Shown: positions 1-7,775 of the stretch, in pieces
Numbering within the stretch: the first letter of the stretch is position 1
How the letters are laid out: every line of letters starts with the position of its first letter
Source of the DNA: Bifidobacterium pongonis
GTDB lineage: Bacteria > Actinomycetota > Actinomycetes > Actinomycetales > Bifidobacteriaceae
Direction: 5' to 3'
DNA: 33,269 nucleotides
NCBI RefSeq assembly: GCF_019331805.1
Contig: NZ_JAHBBE010000031.1
Coordinates: 1-33,269 of the forward strand
Made by a program: the position numbers and the translations under genes
Notes under the pieces: model-generated
Seen by the model: only the letters and a program-made list of their open reading frames with translations
Told to the model about the DNA's origin: nothing
Databases searched by the model: none

Positions 1-2
1 AG

Positions 3-185
3 CCGATCATCACGCCGGACATCGTTTCGACCGTCATGGACACGGCCACGGTCCGTTACGACAAGGACGGCGACGACCATTACGACGTGATCTCCGCGTT
101 CATCAAGTCCATGCGCGGTTCCGACCCCGGAACACCCCATACCGCTTTCAGACAAAATCAGCCCATTCCTGTCCGATTCCGGTAA
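3..185 (+). pseudogene. rarA: rarA-like AAA+ ATPase, 3'-truncated (5' end outside window)
   Basis: The open frame entering from the left edge encodes a stretch typical of the central part of actinobacterial RarA/MgsA, the recombination factor that acts at stalled replication forks. It contains [16 protein letters not shown] followed by IKSMRGSDP, just after the AAA+ lid. In intact RarA this is followed by an alanine-rich helix (DAA..Y.ARM) and about 180 more residues forming the C-terminal tetramerisation domain. Here the match stops at SDP. The next residues ([18 protein letters not shown]) and the TAA stop are encoded by a copy of the palindromic repeat described below. No remnant of the missing C-terminus is visible up to the next gene. 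The family match is from memory. A misassembly at this junction would look the same. Confidence 0.65.
140..184 (-). repeat. 44-bp imperfect palindrome, copy A (inverted orientation)
   Basis: This is the first copy of the palindrome family that forms the arrays at 7776-8160 and 9506-10061. Its left arm has the TTTCAGAC form and its right arm the GATTCCGGT form, which is the reverse of the array copies, so it is inserted in the opposite orientation. It supplies the last codons and the stop of the truncated rarA frame. Confidence 0.75.
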
Positions 186-217
186 CACAGGGAATACAGA
201 CTCCGGGAGAGCTTCCT

Positions 218-259
218 CGAAATCAGACAAAATAGGGCGAATTTTGTCCGATTTCGGTA
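218..259. repeat. 44-bp imperfect palindrome, copy B
   Basis: A second copy lies 78 bp after copy A and is nearly symmetrical (CGAAATC..GACAAAAT / ATTTTGTC..GATTTCG). It sits in the gap between the rarA fragment and the PPK2 gene. The rest of that gap (260-400) shows a few degenerate AATCCCC-like repeats and the PPK2 ribosome binding site, and nothing else I can identify. Confidence 0.7.
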
Positions 260-410
260 TGTGGGGTGCGGGGCTGCGCCCTCGCCTATCTTCTCTTAAC
301 CACGCCGCGCAATCCCCCTTGCAATCCCCGACAATCCCCTCTTAAAAACGGCGTTTCCCGAATTTCGCCACTAGGATGGAACCGGTTGCATTGTTAGCAA
401 GGAGGCTAGG

Positions 411-1406
411 ATGTCTGACAAAGATCTGAAAAAGGGGACCGTCAAAGACACGGGTGTGGAGAAGACCCTGAAGAAGGTGGAGGATCATCTCGACACGATC
501 AAACGCGCGAAAACCGTGTCGGAACGTCTGGCTCATGTGGCGAAGGTCAGCGAGCTGCTGAGTTCCGTATGGGAATTGCCGCCCGCGCAAATGCTTCGTT
601 TCCATTCCGATGTGGATTTGCGCGCGGTCGACCCGCATTCCCTGCCCGGGTGGAGCGGCAGCCGTGAGGAAGCCGAGCATTTCATGCAGATCAGTTCGCT
701 GAGCATCGCCCGCTACCAGCGTCTGCTGTATGCGAATGGCACGAAGCATTCACACAAGCGGCTGCTGATTGTGCTGCAGGGCATGGACGCTTCCGGCAAG
801 GGCGGCATTGTGCGGCACGTGTTCAGCCAGGGCGACCCGATGGGCATCCACTATCACGGGTTCGGCGCACCCACCGAGGAGGAGAAGCAGCATGATTACC
901 TGTGGCGTGTGAGAAGACAGCTGCCGCAGAACGGCTGGATCGGCATTTTCGACAGATCGCATTATGAGGACATCGTGATGCCGCGCATTTACGGCACGGT
1001 GCCGGAGGATCAGTGGCGCGCACGCTATGACGAAATCAACCAGTTCGAGCATGAGCTGACCGCCGACGGTTGCACGATTCTGAAGATCTTCCTCGTTTCC
1101 AGTCGTGAGGAGCAGAAGAAACATTTCCTTGATCGTTTGGATGATCCGACGAAGTATTGGAAGTTCGATCCGAGTGATTTGGAGGCGCGCGAACGCTGGG
1201 ACGAGTACATGGACGCCTGGCAGGAGGTCTTCGAAAAGACCAGTACCGATGATGCGCCATGGTACGTGGTTCCGGCGAATAATCGTTGGTATTCGCGTGC
1301 CGTGGTGTCGGAACTGCTGCGCATCAGCATGCGCAACATGAACCTGTTGTGGCCTCCGCTGTCCGTGGACGCCGACGAAATGCGCCGACGTTTGGCGGAG
1401 GACTGA
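411..1406 (+). CDS. ppk2: Polyphosphate kinase 2 family protein (PPK2)
   Basis: PPK2 enzymes transfer phosphate between polyphosphate and nucleotides in the cytoplasm, usually making GTP/ATP from GDP/ADP or ADP from AMP. The 331-residue protein has the P-loop GMDASGKGG at about 124-132, the conserved FGAPT..E...D.LWR segment at 151-166, and the Walker B-like DRSHYED at 181-187. The lid region and a C-terminal WYVVPANNRW segment also match the family. The charged N-terminus (about 1-110) is typical of the single-domain class. A strong AGGAGG lies six bases before the ATG and fixes the start. It stands alone between a repeat-rich gap and a convergent helicase gene. Whether it prefers AMP, ADP or GDP cannot be read from sequence. 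Family assignment is confident. Confidence 0.92.
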   Translation: MSDKDLKKGTVKDTGVEKTLKKVEDHLDTIKRAKTVSERLAHVAKVSELLSSVWELPPAQMLRFHSDVDLRAVDPHSLPGWSGSREEAEHFMQISSLSIARYQRLLYANGTKHSHKRLLIVLQGMDASGKGGIVRHVFSQGDPMGIHYHGFGAPTEEEKQHDYLWRVRRQLPQNGWIGIFDRSHYEDIVMPRIYGTVPEDQWRARYDEINQFEHELTADGCTILKIFLVSSREEQKKHFLDRLDDPTKYWKFDPSDLEARERWDEYMDAWQEVFEKTSTDDAPWYVVPANNRWYSRAVVSELLRISMRNMNLLWPPLSVDADEMRRRLAED

Positions 1407-1460
1407 TTGCTGGGTGCTCCCGGTTAGGGGGACGTCCTTTTGGCTTAAAGGTGCCCTTAC

Positions 1461-1527
1461 CGGGTGCCTCTGACTAACGGATGCCTTTGATTAGCGGATG
1501 CCTCTGGTTACCGGGTACTTTGATCGA
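1461..1527. repeat. Degenerate 17-bp tandem repeat
   Basis: Four successive units of about 17 bp share the pattern CGGATGCCTYTGRTTAS, at 1461-1477, 1478-1494, 1495-1511 and 1512-1527. Weaker related sequence begins around 1420. It lies in the 315-bp gap between the convergent PPK2 and helicase genes. The remainder of the gap (1592-1721) is rich in CCAAC/CCAAA motifs and has no coding potential that I trust. Confidence 0.6.
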
Positions 1528-1557
1528 CTGGTAACCAGCTTTAGTTTCCAGCCGCCT

Positions 1558-1591
1558 GTTGGTCGGACGATCAACGGTTCGACCGACCAAC
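1558..1591. terminator. Hairpin between convergent genes, possible terminator
   Basis: A perfect 9-bp stem (GTTGGTCGG / CCGACCAAC) closes a 16-nt loop. It lies between the stops of the convergent PPK2 and helicase genes and could end transcription from either side. There is no clear T-tract, so this is a weak call. Confidence 0.35.
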
Positions 1592-1721
1592 ATCATCCGC
1601 TCGACGTTTCACCAAATCAACAGTTCTCCAGACCAACAGCCAGACAGACGAACAGTTCACCTAGGCCAACAACTCATCCAACCGACGGTCCACTAGACCG
1701 GCCCGGTCAACTCCCCTGCGC

Positions 1722-4292
1722 TCAGTCGCTGACCGAGTAGTCGAGGAATACGACTTCGCCGCCGCTCTGCGTGGCATCGAGGTCGACCACGCCGGTGATG
1801 GCCCAATCATGGTCACCGTCGGAATCGTCGATGATCTGACGCACCTTCCACGTATGTTCGTCGCGCTCATGCGTATCGTCCAGCATGAACAGCTTGGGCG
1901 AACGGGCTTCGGCGTCGATGTTCACGTATTCGTGTTCGTCGTAGTAATCGTCGAGCACATCCTCCCATTCGTGCACGCCGTAACCCCAGTCATGGTCGAG
2001 TGCGCCGAGTTCATCGGGCTTGTCGAGGTCCATGAGCTGCACACGGCGGAACAGCGCATTGCGAACCAATACGGTTAGGCCACGCCTGTCTTCGACCACC
2101 TCATTGCCCGAACCGGGAGCGGCAAGCGATGCCGCGGCCTGGGACGCATCGTCTGAGGAGTTGCCGGCATTCTCCCATTCGTCCACCAGACTGGAGTCGA
2201 TGGAACGCACGAGTACGCGCAGCCATGCGATGATGTCTTTCAGACGTTCGTCACGCTTTTCGAGCGGCACGGTGCGGGCCAGCGAACGGTAGGCGTCGGA
2301 CAGGTAGCGCAGCAGCGTGCCTTCGGAACGCGCGATGTTGTATCGGGCGATGTAGCCGGTGAAGTCCGAAGCGGTTTCGACCATGTCGCGCACCACGGAT
2401 TTGGGGCTCAGCCAGTAGTCGTTCGCCCACGGCACGTCATGTCGGTACTTGGTGAAGGCCGCGTCCAGCATGTCTTCCAATGGCTTCGGATAGGTGATTT
2501 CGGCGAGCCTGTCCATACGCTCGTCGTAATCGAGTCCATCGGCTTTCATGTCGGCCATGGCCTTGTCTTTCGCCGCGCGTTCCTGCGCGCGCAGCACCTG
2601 ACGCGGATCCTCCAGCGTGGCTTCGACCATGGAAATCACGTCGAGCGCATAGGTTTCCGATTCGGGGTCGAGCAGTTCGAGCGCGGCCAGCAGGAACGGA
2701 GACAGCGGCTGGTCGAGCGCGAAATCGTCCGGCATGTCGAGCGTCATCAGATAGTCCAAGCTACCATCCGCAAGCCGTTCGGTTTCGATGACTTCCGTGT
2801 CGAACAGGGTCTGGAAGATTTCGTCGGCACGCTGATGCAGACGTTCCTTCTGCTCCGGTGTCTGTGCCGAATCGTCGATGAGCCTGTCGATGCGGGCACG
2901 AGCGTCACCGCCCTGTTCCACTTCGTTGAGCACCATGGAATGCGTGATCTTCAGATGCGGCACCAGGGTTTCCGGCTCGGCGTCGATGAGCTTGTCGAAG
3001 GTGTTCTGATTCCAGTTCACGAACCCTTCGGGAGCCTTCTTGCGCTTGATTTTCTTGAGTTTCTTCGGATCACCGCCGGCCTTGGCCACGGCCTTCTGGT
3101 TTTCGATTTCGAATTCGGGAGCCTCGGCGATCACCAGACCTTCGGTGTCGAAGCCCATGCGCCCGGCACGTCCCGCGATCTGATGGAATTCCCTGGCCTT
3201 GAGCTTGCGCATCCTGTTGCCGTCGTATTTGGTCAGCGCGGTGAGCACTACGGAGTGAATCGGCACGTTGATGCCGACGCCCAAGGTGTCGGTGCCGCAG
3301 ATCACGGACAGCAGACCTTGCTGGGCCAGCTGTTCGACAAGCCTGCGGTAGCGCGGCAGCATGCCCGCGTGATGCACGCCGACGCCTGTGCGCAGCAGAC
3401 GTTGCAGTATTTTGCCGAATGCCGTGGTGAATTTCACGCCCTTGATGGCTTCGGCGATGGCGTTACGCTGCTCCTTGCTGGACACGCCGGTGGATGCGAG
3501 CGCCTGCGCGGTTTCGAGTGCCGCATCTTGTGAGAAGTGCACGACGTAGATGGGGGTTGAACCGTCCTTGTAGGCCAGTTCGACGGTACGCTCGAGCGGG
3601 TCGAGCGTGTATTCGTAGCTCAGCGGCACGGGTCGGGGCGCATTCGCGATGATGTCGACGTCCGGGGTGTCGCTCAAATCGGCGAGTTTGTCCGCGATGG
3701 CGTCCACGTTGCCCAAGGTGGCGCTCATGAGCAGGAACTGCGTCTGCGGCAGGGTGAGCAGCGGCACCTGCCATGCCCATCCACGTTCGGAGTCGCCGAA
3801 ATAGTGGAACTCGTCCATGGCGACCAAACCGATGTCGGCATGTTCGCCTTCACGTAGCGCCTGATTGGCCAGGATCTCGGCCGTGCAGCAGATGATCGGT
3901 GCATCGGCGTTGATGTGGCTGTCGCCCGTGATCATGCCTACGTTCTCACGACCGAAGACTTCGATGAGGTCGAAGAACTTCTCGCTGACCAATGCTTTGA
4001 TCGGCGCGGTGTAATACGACCTGCGACCGGTGCACAGGGCCGCGAAGTGCATGCCCAACGCCACTAGGGATTTACCCGATCCCGTTGGCGTGTTCAGGAT
4101 GACGTGATCGCCGGCGAGGATATCCATGATGGCTTCCTCCTGATGTGGCCACGGCTCGATGCCTTTCACATCGATGGCCCAGTCGAAGAACCGCTCGTAG
4201 ATATCGTCGGCCGTCAGATTGCGGGCTCTCTCGTCACCGTCCCATTCAGGGGCGAGTCGCCCTAGGGAGCCGTACTTTGTTTCATCACTCAT
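1722..4292 (-). CDS. Ski2/HelY-like DEAD/DEAH-box RNA helicase with DUF3516-type C-terminus
   Basis: An 856-residue superfamily 2 helicase, probably acting on RNA in the cytoplasm. Motifs appear in the usual order: Walker A TPTGSGKS at 68-75, the DExH-type box DEFH at 160-163, SAT at 190-192, GVGVHHAG at 303-310, TDTLGVGIN at 334-342 and motif VI QIAGRAGRMG at 371-380. This motif set is typical of the Ski2/Mtr4/HelY group. After about 420 the segment GFVNWNQNTFDKLI and the following HSMVLN stretch resemble the DUF3516 domain found in actinobacterial helicases. An open frame extends 72 codons further upstream, but I place the start at the ATG of MSDETKYG because AAGGTGG precedes it at normal spacing and the upstream residues look non-coding. 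The exact substrate is unknown. Confidence 0.88.
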   Translation of the reverse strand: MSDETKYGSLGRLAPEWDGDERARNLTADDIYERFFDWAIDVKGIEPWPHQEEAIMDILAGDHVILNTPTGSGKSLVALGMHFAALCTGRRSYYTAPIKALVSEKFFDLIEVFGRENVGMITGDSHINADAPIICCTAEILANQALREGEHADIGLVAMDEFHYFGDSERGWAWQVPLLTLPQTQFLLMSATLGNVDAIADKLADLSDTPDVDIIANAPRPVPLSYEYTLDPLERTVELAYKDGSTPIYVVHFSQDAALETAQALASTGVSSKEQRNAIAEAIKGVKFTTAFGKILQRLLRTGVGVHHAGMLPRYRRLVEQLAQQGLLSVICGTDTLGVGINVPIHSVVLTALTKYDGNRMRKLKAREFHQIAGRAGRMGFDTEGLVIAEAPEFEIENQKAVAKAGGDPKKLKKIKRKKAPEGFVNWNQNTFDKLIDAEPETLVPHLKITHSMVLNEVEQGGDARARIDRLIDDSAQTPEQKERLHQRADEIFQTLFDTEVIETERLADGSLDYLMTLDMPDDFALDQPLSPFLLAALELLDPESETYALDVISMVEATLEDPRQVLRAQERAAKDKAMADMKADGLDYDERMDRLAEITYPKPLEDMLDAAFTKYRHDVPWANDYWLSPKSVVRDMVETASDFTGYIARYNIARSEGTLLRYLSDAYRSLARTVPLEKRDERLKDIIAWLRVLVRSIDSSLVDEWENAGNSSDDASQAAASLAAPGSGNEVVEDRRGLTVLVRNALFRRVQLMDLDKPDELGALDHDWGYGVHEWEDVLDDYYDEHEYVNIDAEARSPKLFMLDDTHERDEHTWKVRQIIDDSDGDHDWAITGVVDLDATQSGGEVVFLDYSVSD

Positions 4293-4717
4293 CTTGTCCA
4301 CCTTGCATTCCCGTGTTGATGTATTCCCATATGGGGCCGTATCCCTATTGGCACCGATCCCAAGTTGGTCGCATTCCCATATTGGCTCATGCCGACCCAT
4401 ATTTAAGTTGTCTCGAATCGTCAAACGCATGTGGTCGGCTGCTTCGCCACAGCTGATTGCATCGCAGTAGCTGATCGCATCGTCGCGACGACCCTCATTG
4501 TCGTACATCGTCGCGTCGTGCGCCCAAGTCTCCTAGCGTCCGAATGCCTGAGTAACCGAGTAACCGAATATCCAAGTATCCGAATACCCAAGTGCCCGAG
4601 CAATCAAGACGAGCCTCCATATCAGCCCCCTCGATACGTACTCGGACCTCCGACGCGCATTCAAACCTCCGATATGCGATGACCGATCATCCGAAACCTC
4701 ACGGCCCCGGTAACCGT
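4293..4717. other. Non-coding gap between helicase and nrdR
   Basis: This 425-bp gap holds no convincing gene. On the helicase side (about 4318-4410) there are recurring TTCCCATAT / CCCATATGG motifs. Near 4445-4520 there are repeated CATCGTCGCG-like strings. At 4542-4605 there is an 8-bp tandem repeat, listed separately. The helicase promoter must lie in the first part, but no confident -35/-10 pair was found. Both flanking genes are on the minus strand. Confidence 0.5.
4542..4605. repeat. Degenerate 8-bp tandem repeat, eight units
   Basis: Eight contiguous 8-bp units follow the pattern RARTAWCC: gaatgcct, gagtaacc, gagtaacc, gaatatcc, aagtatcc, gaataccc, aagtgccc and gagcaatc. Register is kept without an indel. 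The array is purely intergenic. Confidence 0.65.
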
Positions 4718-5182
4718 CTACGCTTCGGATTCCTCCTCGTTCCCGTTGCGCAACTCGTCTATCGCGGCCTGGAAGTCCTCCAGATTCTCGAAGTTCTGAT
4801 ACACGCTTGCGAATCGCATGTACGCCACTTCATCCAAGTCACGCAGCGGCTTAAGAATTGCTTTGCCAACCTCAGCCGACGTAACCTGCGCCTGCCCCGC
4901 CGATCGCAGATCCTCCTCGACCCGCTGCCCGAGCTTCTTCAGATCGGCTTCCTGCACCGGTCTGCCCTGGCACGCCTTCCGAACACCGGAAATCACCTTG
5001 TCGCGATTGAACGGCTCGAGGCTTCCGGAACGCTTCTCCACCAACAGCGTGGTGGTCTCCAGCGTGGTGAAACGACGGTTACAGTGCAGGCACAGACGCC
5101 GGCGACGAATGGAGTACCCATCCTCACTAACACGCGTCTCGATGACCTTGGTTTCAGAATGATGACAATAAGGGCAATGCAT
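4718..5182 (-). CDS. nrdR: Transcriptional repressor NrdR
   Basis: NrdR senses ATP/dATP and represses ribonucleotide reductase operons by binding NrdR boxes. The 154-residue protein begins MHCPYC and has a four-cysteine zinc ribbon (C3, C6, C31, C34) followed by the basic segment RRRRL and an ATP-cone domain from about 46 to 136. This is the normal family length. A longer frame exists upstream, but the MHCPYC start is the family start. The gene lies 65 bp downstream of the LysM-domain gene on the same strand, and lexA is divergent from the pair. To my knowledge this matches the nrdR / Rv2719c / lexA order in Mycobacterium tuberculosis. Co-transcription with the SOS-controlled LysM gene would place dNTP control downstream of DNA damage. 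Confidence 0.95.
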   Translation of the reverse strand: MHCPYCHHSETKVIETRVSEDGYSIRRRRLCLHCNRRFTTLETTTLLVEKRSGSLEPFNRDKVISGVRKACQGRPVQEADLKKLGQRVEEDLRSAGQAQVTSAEVGKAILKPLRDLDEVAYMRFASVYQNFENLEDFQAAIDELRNGNEEESEA

Positions 5183-5247
5183 GACCCCCACCATACCCGA
5201 AACCGCAGGAATTCGCGTGTTGCAGCGCGGTTCGCACGCGCTTCCCC

Positions 5248-5649
5248 TCACTCGGCCGGCACGATTATTCTCTGCCCCGGAACAAGCGACGCCGAATCAA
5301 GCTCATTCAGATCGATAAGTTCCCTCACCGTGCGCGATACATCACCTCCTTCCGGCGTAATCATGGACGCATACGCCCACAACGTGTCCCCCGGTTGCAC
5401 CGTATAACTCACCACCCGCATGGGTTCCGTCGCGGAATCCGCATTGGACGGCGTAAGCCACCCCAAACCCAGGCATACGACCATAACGGACAACACCACG
5501 GCAAGCAGTCTCGACCGCCCCATCTCCCCTGACTCCCGTAGCCACGTAACCATACGGGAAAGGAGAGGCTCGCGCTCCACCGACCCGTAACCCGCACCGG
5601 ACACGGCACCATCGCCAGCCGACGGAATCCCGAATACATGCCCACGCAT
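5248..5649 (-). CDS. LysM-domain membrane protein, probable SOS cell-division suppressor (YneA/DivS/Rv2719c-like)
   Basis: A 133-residue protein with a basic N-terminal stretch, one hydrophobic segment (LLAVVLSVMVVCLGLGWL, about 49-66) and a C-terminal LysM domain beginning VSYTVQPGDTLW and ending near PGQRIIVPAE. LysM domains bind peptidoglycan, so the protein should be membrane-anchored with its LysM domain outside. Its position, divergent from lexA with LexA boxes in between and upstream of nrdR, is that of B. subtilis YneA, C. glutamicum DivS and M. tuberculosis Rv2719c, which delay division during the SOS response. The function is inferred from domain and position. I chose the ATG at 5649 because GGTGG precedes it by five bases; a TTG four codons upstream is possible. 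Confidence 0.85.
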   Translation of the reverse strand: MRGHVFGIPSAGDGAVSGAGYGSVEREPLLSRMVTWLRESGEMGRSRLLAVVLSVMVVCLGLGWLTPSNADSATEPMRVVSYTVQPGDTLWAYASMITPEGGDVSRTVRELIDLNELDSASLVPGQRIIVPAE

Positions 5650-5666
5650 CGCGACCACCAACCTTT

Positions 5667-5680
5667 CGAACAGTTGTTCT
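5667..5680. promoter_or_regulatory. LexA box 1
   Basis: CGAACAGTTGTTCT fits the Gram-positive/actinobacterial SOS box (GAAC, four bases, GTTC). It lies 17 bp upstream of the LysM gene start, so LexA bound here would block that gene most directly. Confidence 0.85.
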
Positions 5681-5682
5681 AT

Positions 5683-5696
5683 CGAACGTTTGTTCT
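5683..5696. promoter_or_regulatory. LexA box 2
   Basis: CGAACGTTTGTTCT repeats the GAAC-N4-GTTC pattern exactly 16 bp after box 1. The tandem pair on the LysM side suggests tight repression of the division suppressor. Confidence 0.85.
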
Positions 5697-5736
5697 AATT
5701 GTTGCACAGATGTTCGAACGGCGCAACCCGCCGCGT

Positions 5737-5750
5737 CGAACAAATGTTTG
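5737..5750. promoter_or_regulatory. LexA box 3 (lexA-proximal)
   Basis: CGAACAAATGTTTG is a slightly degenerate SOS box (GTTT in place of GTTC). It overlaps the proposed -35 of lexA, which suits autoregulation. An additional GTTCGAAC palindrome at about 5711-5718 contains abutting half-sites but lacks the four-base spacer. Confidence 0.75.
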
Positions 5751-5776
5751 ATTTCAAAACGGATTCACGTTAAGCT
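5748..5776 (+). promoter_or_regulatory. Possible lexA promoter
   Basis: TTGATT (5748-5753) and TAAGCT (5771-5776) are separated by 17 bp and lie 24 bp upstream of the lexA ATG. The -35 overlaps LexA box 3. The -10 is poor, so this is tentative. Confidence 0.35.
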
Positions 5777-5800
5777 AAGGAGAACGACGAAAGGAGCGCC

Positions 5801-6547
5801 ATGAGCACTGTCCCCTACAAGCCACGAGCAGACGCCTCGGCGCCCAGCGATCTCACCGACCGCCAGCTTCAGGTGCTCAAGGCGATCACCACCTACCAGA
5901 ACGAACGTGGTTTCGTTCCCTCATTCCGCGAGATCGGCGCCGCCGCCGGTCTGAAAAGCCCATCATCGGTCAAGCATCAGTTGCAGGCCCTCGAAGAGAA
6001 GGGGTACATCAGGCTCAACGCCAACAAGGGGCGCGCCGTCGAAATACTGCATGATCCGTTCTCCGCGCAACCGACCGGCATCGAAGACGTCGAGATCGAT
6101 GACGATTCCGCACGTGGCACCGCAACCATCATTCCCTTCCCCTCCTCGAAGGCGAGCGAAGCGGTCCTCGAATCCCGCGACATCCCACTGGTCGGGCGTA
6201 TCGCAGCGGGAACCCCCATCACCGCGGAACAGCACATCGATGACGTAATGCGTCTGCCCGAACGCCTTACTGGCTCCGGCGGCAACCTGTTCATGCTGGA
6301 GGTGCACGGCGATTCCATGATCGACGCCGCAATCTGTGACGGTGATTTCGTGGTGGTGCGCGAACAGCATACGGCGGTGAACGGCGACATCGTGGCGGCG
6401 CTGCTCGATGGCGAAGCAACGGTGAAAACATTCCGCAAGGAGAAAGGCCACGTGTGGCTTATGCCGCATAATCCCGCCTACTCCCCCATCGACGGCACCT
6501 ACGCCACCATTATGGGAAAGGTTGTCACCGTCCTTCGAAAGTTGTAG
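5801..6547 (+). CDS. lexA: SOS repressor LexA
   Basis: LexA represses DNA-damage genes and is inactivated by RecA-stimulated self-cleavage. The 248-residue protein has an N-terminal winged helix-turn-helix (about 19-80, with GFVPSFREIG and SPSSVKHQLQALE), a linker, and an S24-family protease domain. The cleavage site is A136-G137 in VGRIAAGTPI. The catalytic serine is S172 (GDSMIDA) and the general-base lysine is K209 (ATVKTF). AAAGGAG lies at good spacing before the ATG. The linker is somewhat long (about 85-125), which is common in actinobacteria. A strong hairpin follows the stop. All catalytic residues are present, so the protein should be functional. Confidence 0.97.
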   Translation: MSTVPYKPRADASAPSDLTDRQLQVLKAITTYQNERGFVPSFREIGAAAGLKSPSSVKHQLQALEEKGYIRLNANKGRAVEILHDPFSAQPTGIEDVEIDDDSARGTATIIPFPSSKASEAVLESRDIPLVGRIAAGTPITAEQHIDDVMRLPERLTGSGGNLFMLEVHGDSMIDAAICDGDFVVVREQHTAVNGDIVAALLDGEATVKTFRKEKGHVWLMPHNPAYSPIDGTYATIMGKVVTVLRKL

Positions 6548-6569
6548 AGTCATTCACGGAAAGTAACGG

Positions 6570-6597
6570 AACCCCGGCCATGTGCCGGGGTTTCGTC
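6570..6597 (+). terminator. Intrinsic terminator of lexA
   Basis: A perfect 9-bp stem (AACCCCGGC / GCCGGGGTT) with a 5-nt loop starts 22 bp after the lexA stop and is followed by TCGT and then a mildly T-rich stretch. Confidence 0.8.
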
Positions 6598-6625
6598 GTA
6601 TTTGAGGCTAAAAGCAAATGGTATT

Positions 6626-6648
6626 GAGAAGCAGTCTCACCTGCTCTC
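6626..6648. promoter_or_regulatory. Inverted repeat in the CDF leader
   Basis: GAGAAGCAG and CTGCTCTC form an inverted repeat with one bulged A, 17 bp upstream of the CDF transporter start. An alternative smaller hairpin (TGAGA / TCTCA) overlaps it. It could be an operator or an RNA element for metal control, but nothing in the sequence identifies the regulator. Confidence 0.3.
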
Positions 6649-6664
6649 CGGAAAGGAACAGAAC

Positions 6665-7588
6665 ATGGCGCACACGCATACCACTCCGCAAGGCGAGGGG
6701 CATCAGAAACGACTGATCGCAACGCTATCCGTCACCCTCACCGTATTCGTGGTCGAAGTCGTGGCCGCGTTCATCACCGACTCACTCGCCCTGCTCACCG
6801 ACGCCGGCCACATGCTCACCGACGTATCCGTGCTCGTCGCCTCCACCATCACCGCCATACTCATGCGCCGCAAACCCAACAGCACCCGCACCTGGGGCTG
6901 GGCACGACTTGAAGTCATCACCGCCGCATGCGGCGCACTGGTGCTGCTGTTCGTCGGCATCTACGCGCTATTCGAGGCCGGCATGCGACTGTTCGGCAAT
7001 TCCGAATCCGAAATCAACGACGTCCGACTGCTGTTGTTCGTGGGCGTGCTCGGTTTGGTGGCCAACATCGTCTCCATCACGATCCTCTCCTCGCAACGCG
7101 GCGACAACATGAACATGAAGGCCGCTTTCCTTGAGGTGATGAACGATGCGTTGGGCTCGGTGGCCGTGGTGGCGTCCGCCCTGGTGATGCTCACGACCGG
7201 CTGGGATAAGTTCGACGCGATCGCCGGCGGCATCATCGCACTGCTCATGATTCCGCGCGCGATCAAACTGCTGCACAACGCCGTTCGCGTGCTTCTGGAG
7301 GAGACCCCGCAGGGGCTTGATCTCGATGAAGTGCGCAAGCATCTGGAATCCGTGCCGCAAGTGGTTGCCGTGCACGACCTGCATGCCAGCACGGTGTCGA
7401 CGGGACTGCCGATTCTCATGGCGCATGTGGTGGTGGAAGACGGGCTGACCATGGAGGACGGCGCGCAGATCCTCAAGCAACTGCAGGACTGCCTGCGCGA
7501 GCATTTCCCCGTTTCCGTGCCGCACACCACGTTCCAGCTTGAGCCGGAGGGGTACAGTTCGCTGTCCGCCGAGGAGATGCACCGCTAG
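6665..7588 (+). CDS. Cation diffusion facilitator (CDF) metal exporter, CzcD/ZitB-like
   Basis: CDF proteins export Zn2+ or related divalent metals in exchange for protons across the cytoplasmic membrane. The 307-residue protein has a short histidine-containing N-terminus, six hydrophobic segments and a C-terminal cytoplasmic domain from about 210. The TM2 metal-site motif is H49-x3-D53 in DAGHMLTD. In TM5 the classical HxxxD is E157-x3-D161 (LEVMNDALGS), so one of the four ligands is glutamate. I recall this E form in other actinobacterial members, so it may be a subfamily trait. The ATG of MAHTHT is chosen because AAAGGAA lies before it; an upstream in-frame TTG is less likely. The gene stands alone between the lexA terminator and a repeat region. 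Zinc is the likeliest substrate but is not proven. Confidence 0.9.
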   Translation: MAHTHTTPQGEGHQKRLIATLSVTLTVFVVEVVAAFITDSLALLTDAGHMLTDVSVLVASTITAILMRRKPNSTRTWGWARLEVITAACGALVLLFVGIYALFEAGMRLFGNSESEINDVRLLLFVGVLGLVANIVSITILSSQRGDNMNMKAAFLEVMNDALGSVAVVASALVMLTTGWDKFDAIAGGIIALLMIPRAIKLLHNAVRVLLEETPQGLDLDEVRKHLESVPQVVAVHDLHASTVSTGLPILMAHVVVEDGLTMEDGAQILKQLQDCLREHFPVSVPHTTFQLEPEGYSSLSAEEMHR

Positions 7589-7775
7589 TTTGCGGGAGAC
7601 TCGCTACGGCATTGAAGCGGCTAAAACTCTGGAACACTAAAACGCTGGAGCACTGGAACCGCATGGCAACTGAACGGCAACCGAATGGCAACCGAATGGC
7701 GCCGATTCCCCGCTTTGGGACCGGCGCCATTCGCCATGTCCGCTGTGACCGACGAGGAATGACGTTCCCAACTTC
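7589..7775. other. Non-coding gap with short degenerate repeats
   Basis: Directly after the CDF gene come two 16-bp units (TAAAACTCTGGAACAC and TAAAACGCTGGAGCAC at about 7622-7653). These are followed by several 11-bp GAATGGCAACC-like units (about 7662-7700), the last of which forms the left arm of the hairpin at 7694-7732. No coding region is supported. Confidence 0.5.
7694..7732. terminator. Long-stem hairpin, possible terminator of the CDF gene
   Basis: A perfect 11-bp stem (GAATGGCGCCG / CGGCGCCATTC) encloses a 17-nt loop about 105 bp after the CDF stop. No T-tract follows, so rho-independent termination is uncertain. Confidence 0.4.
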
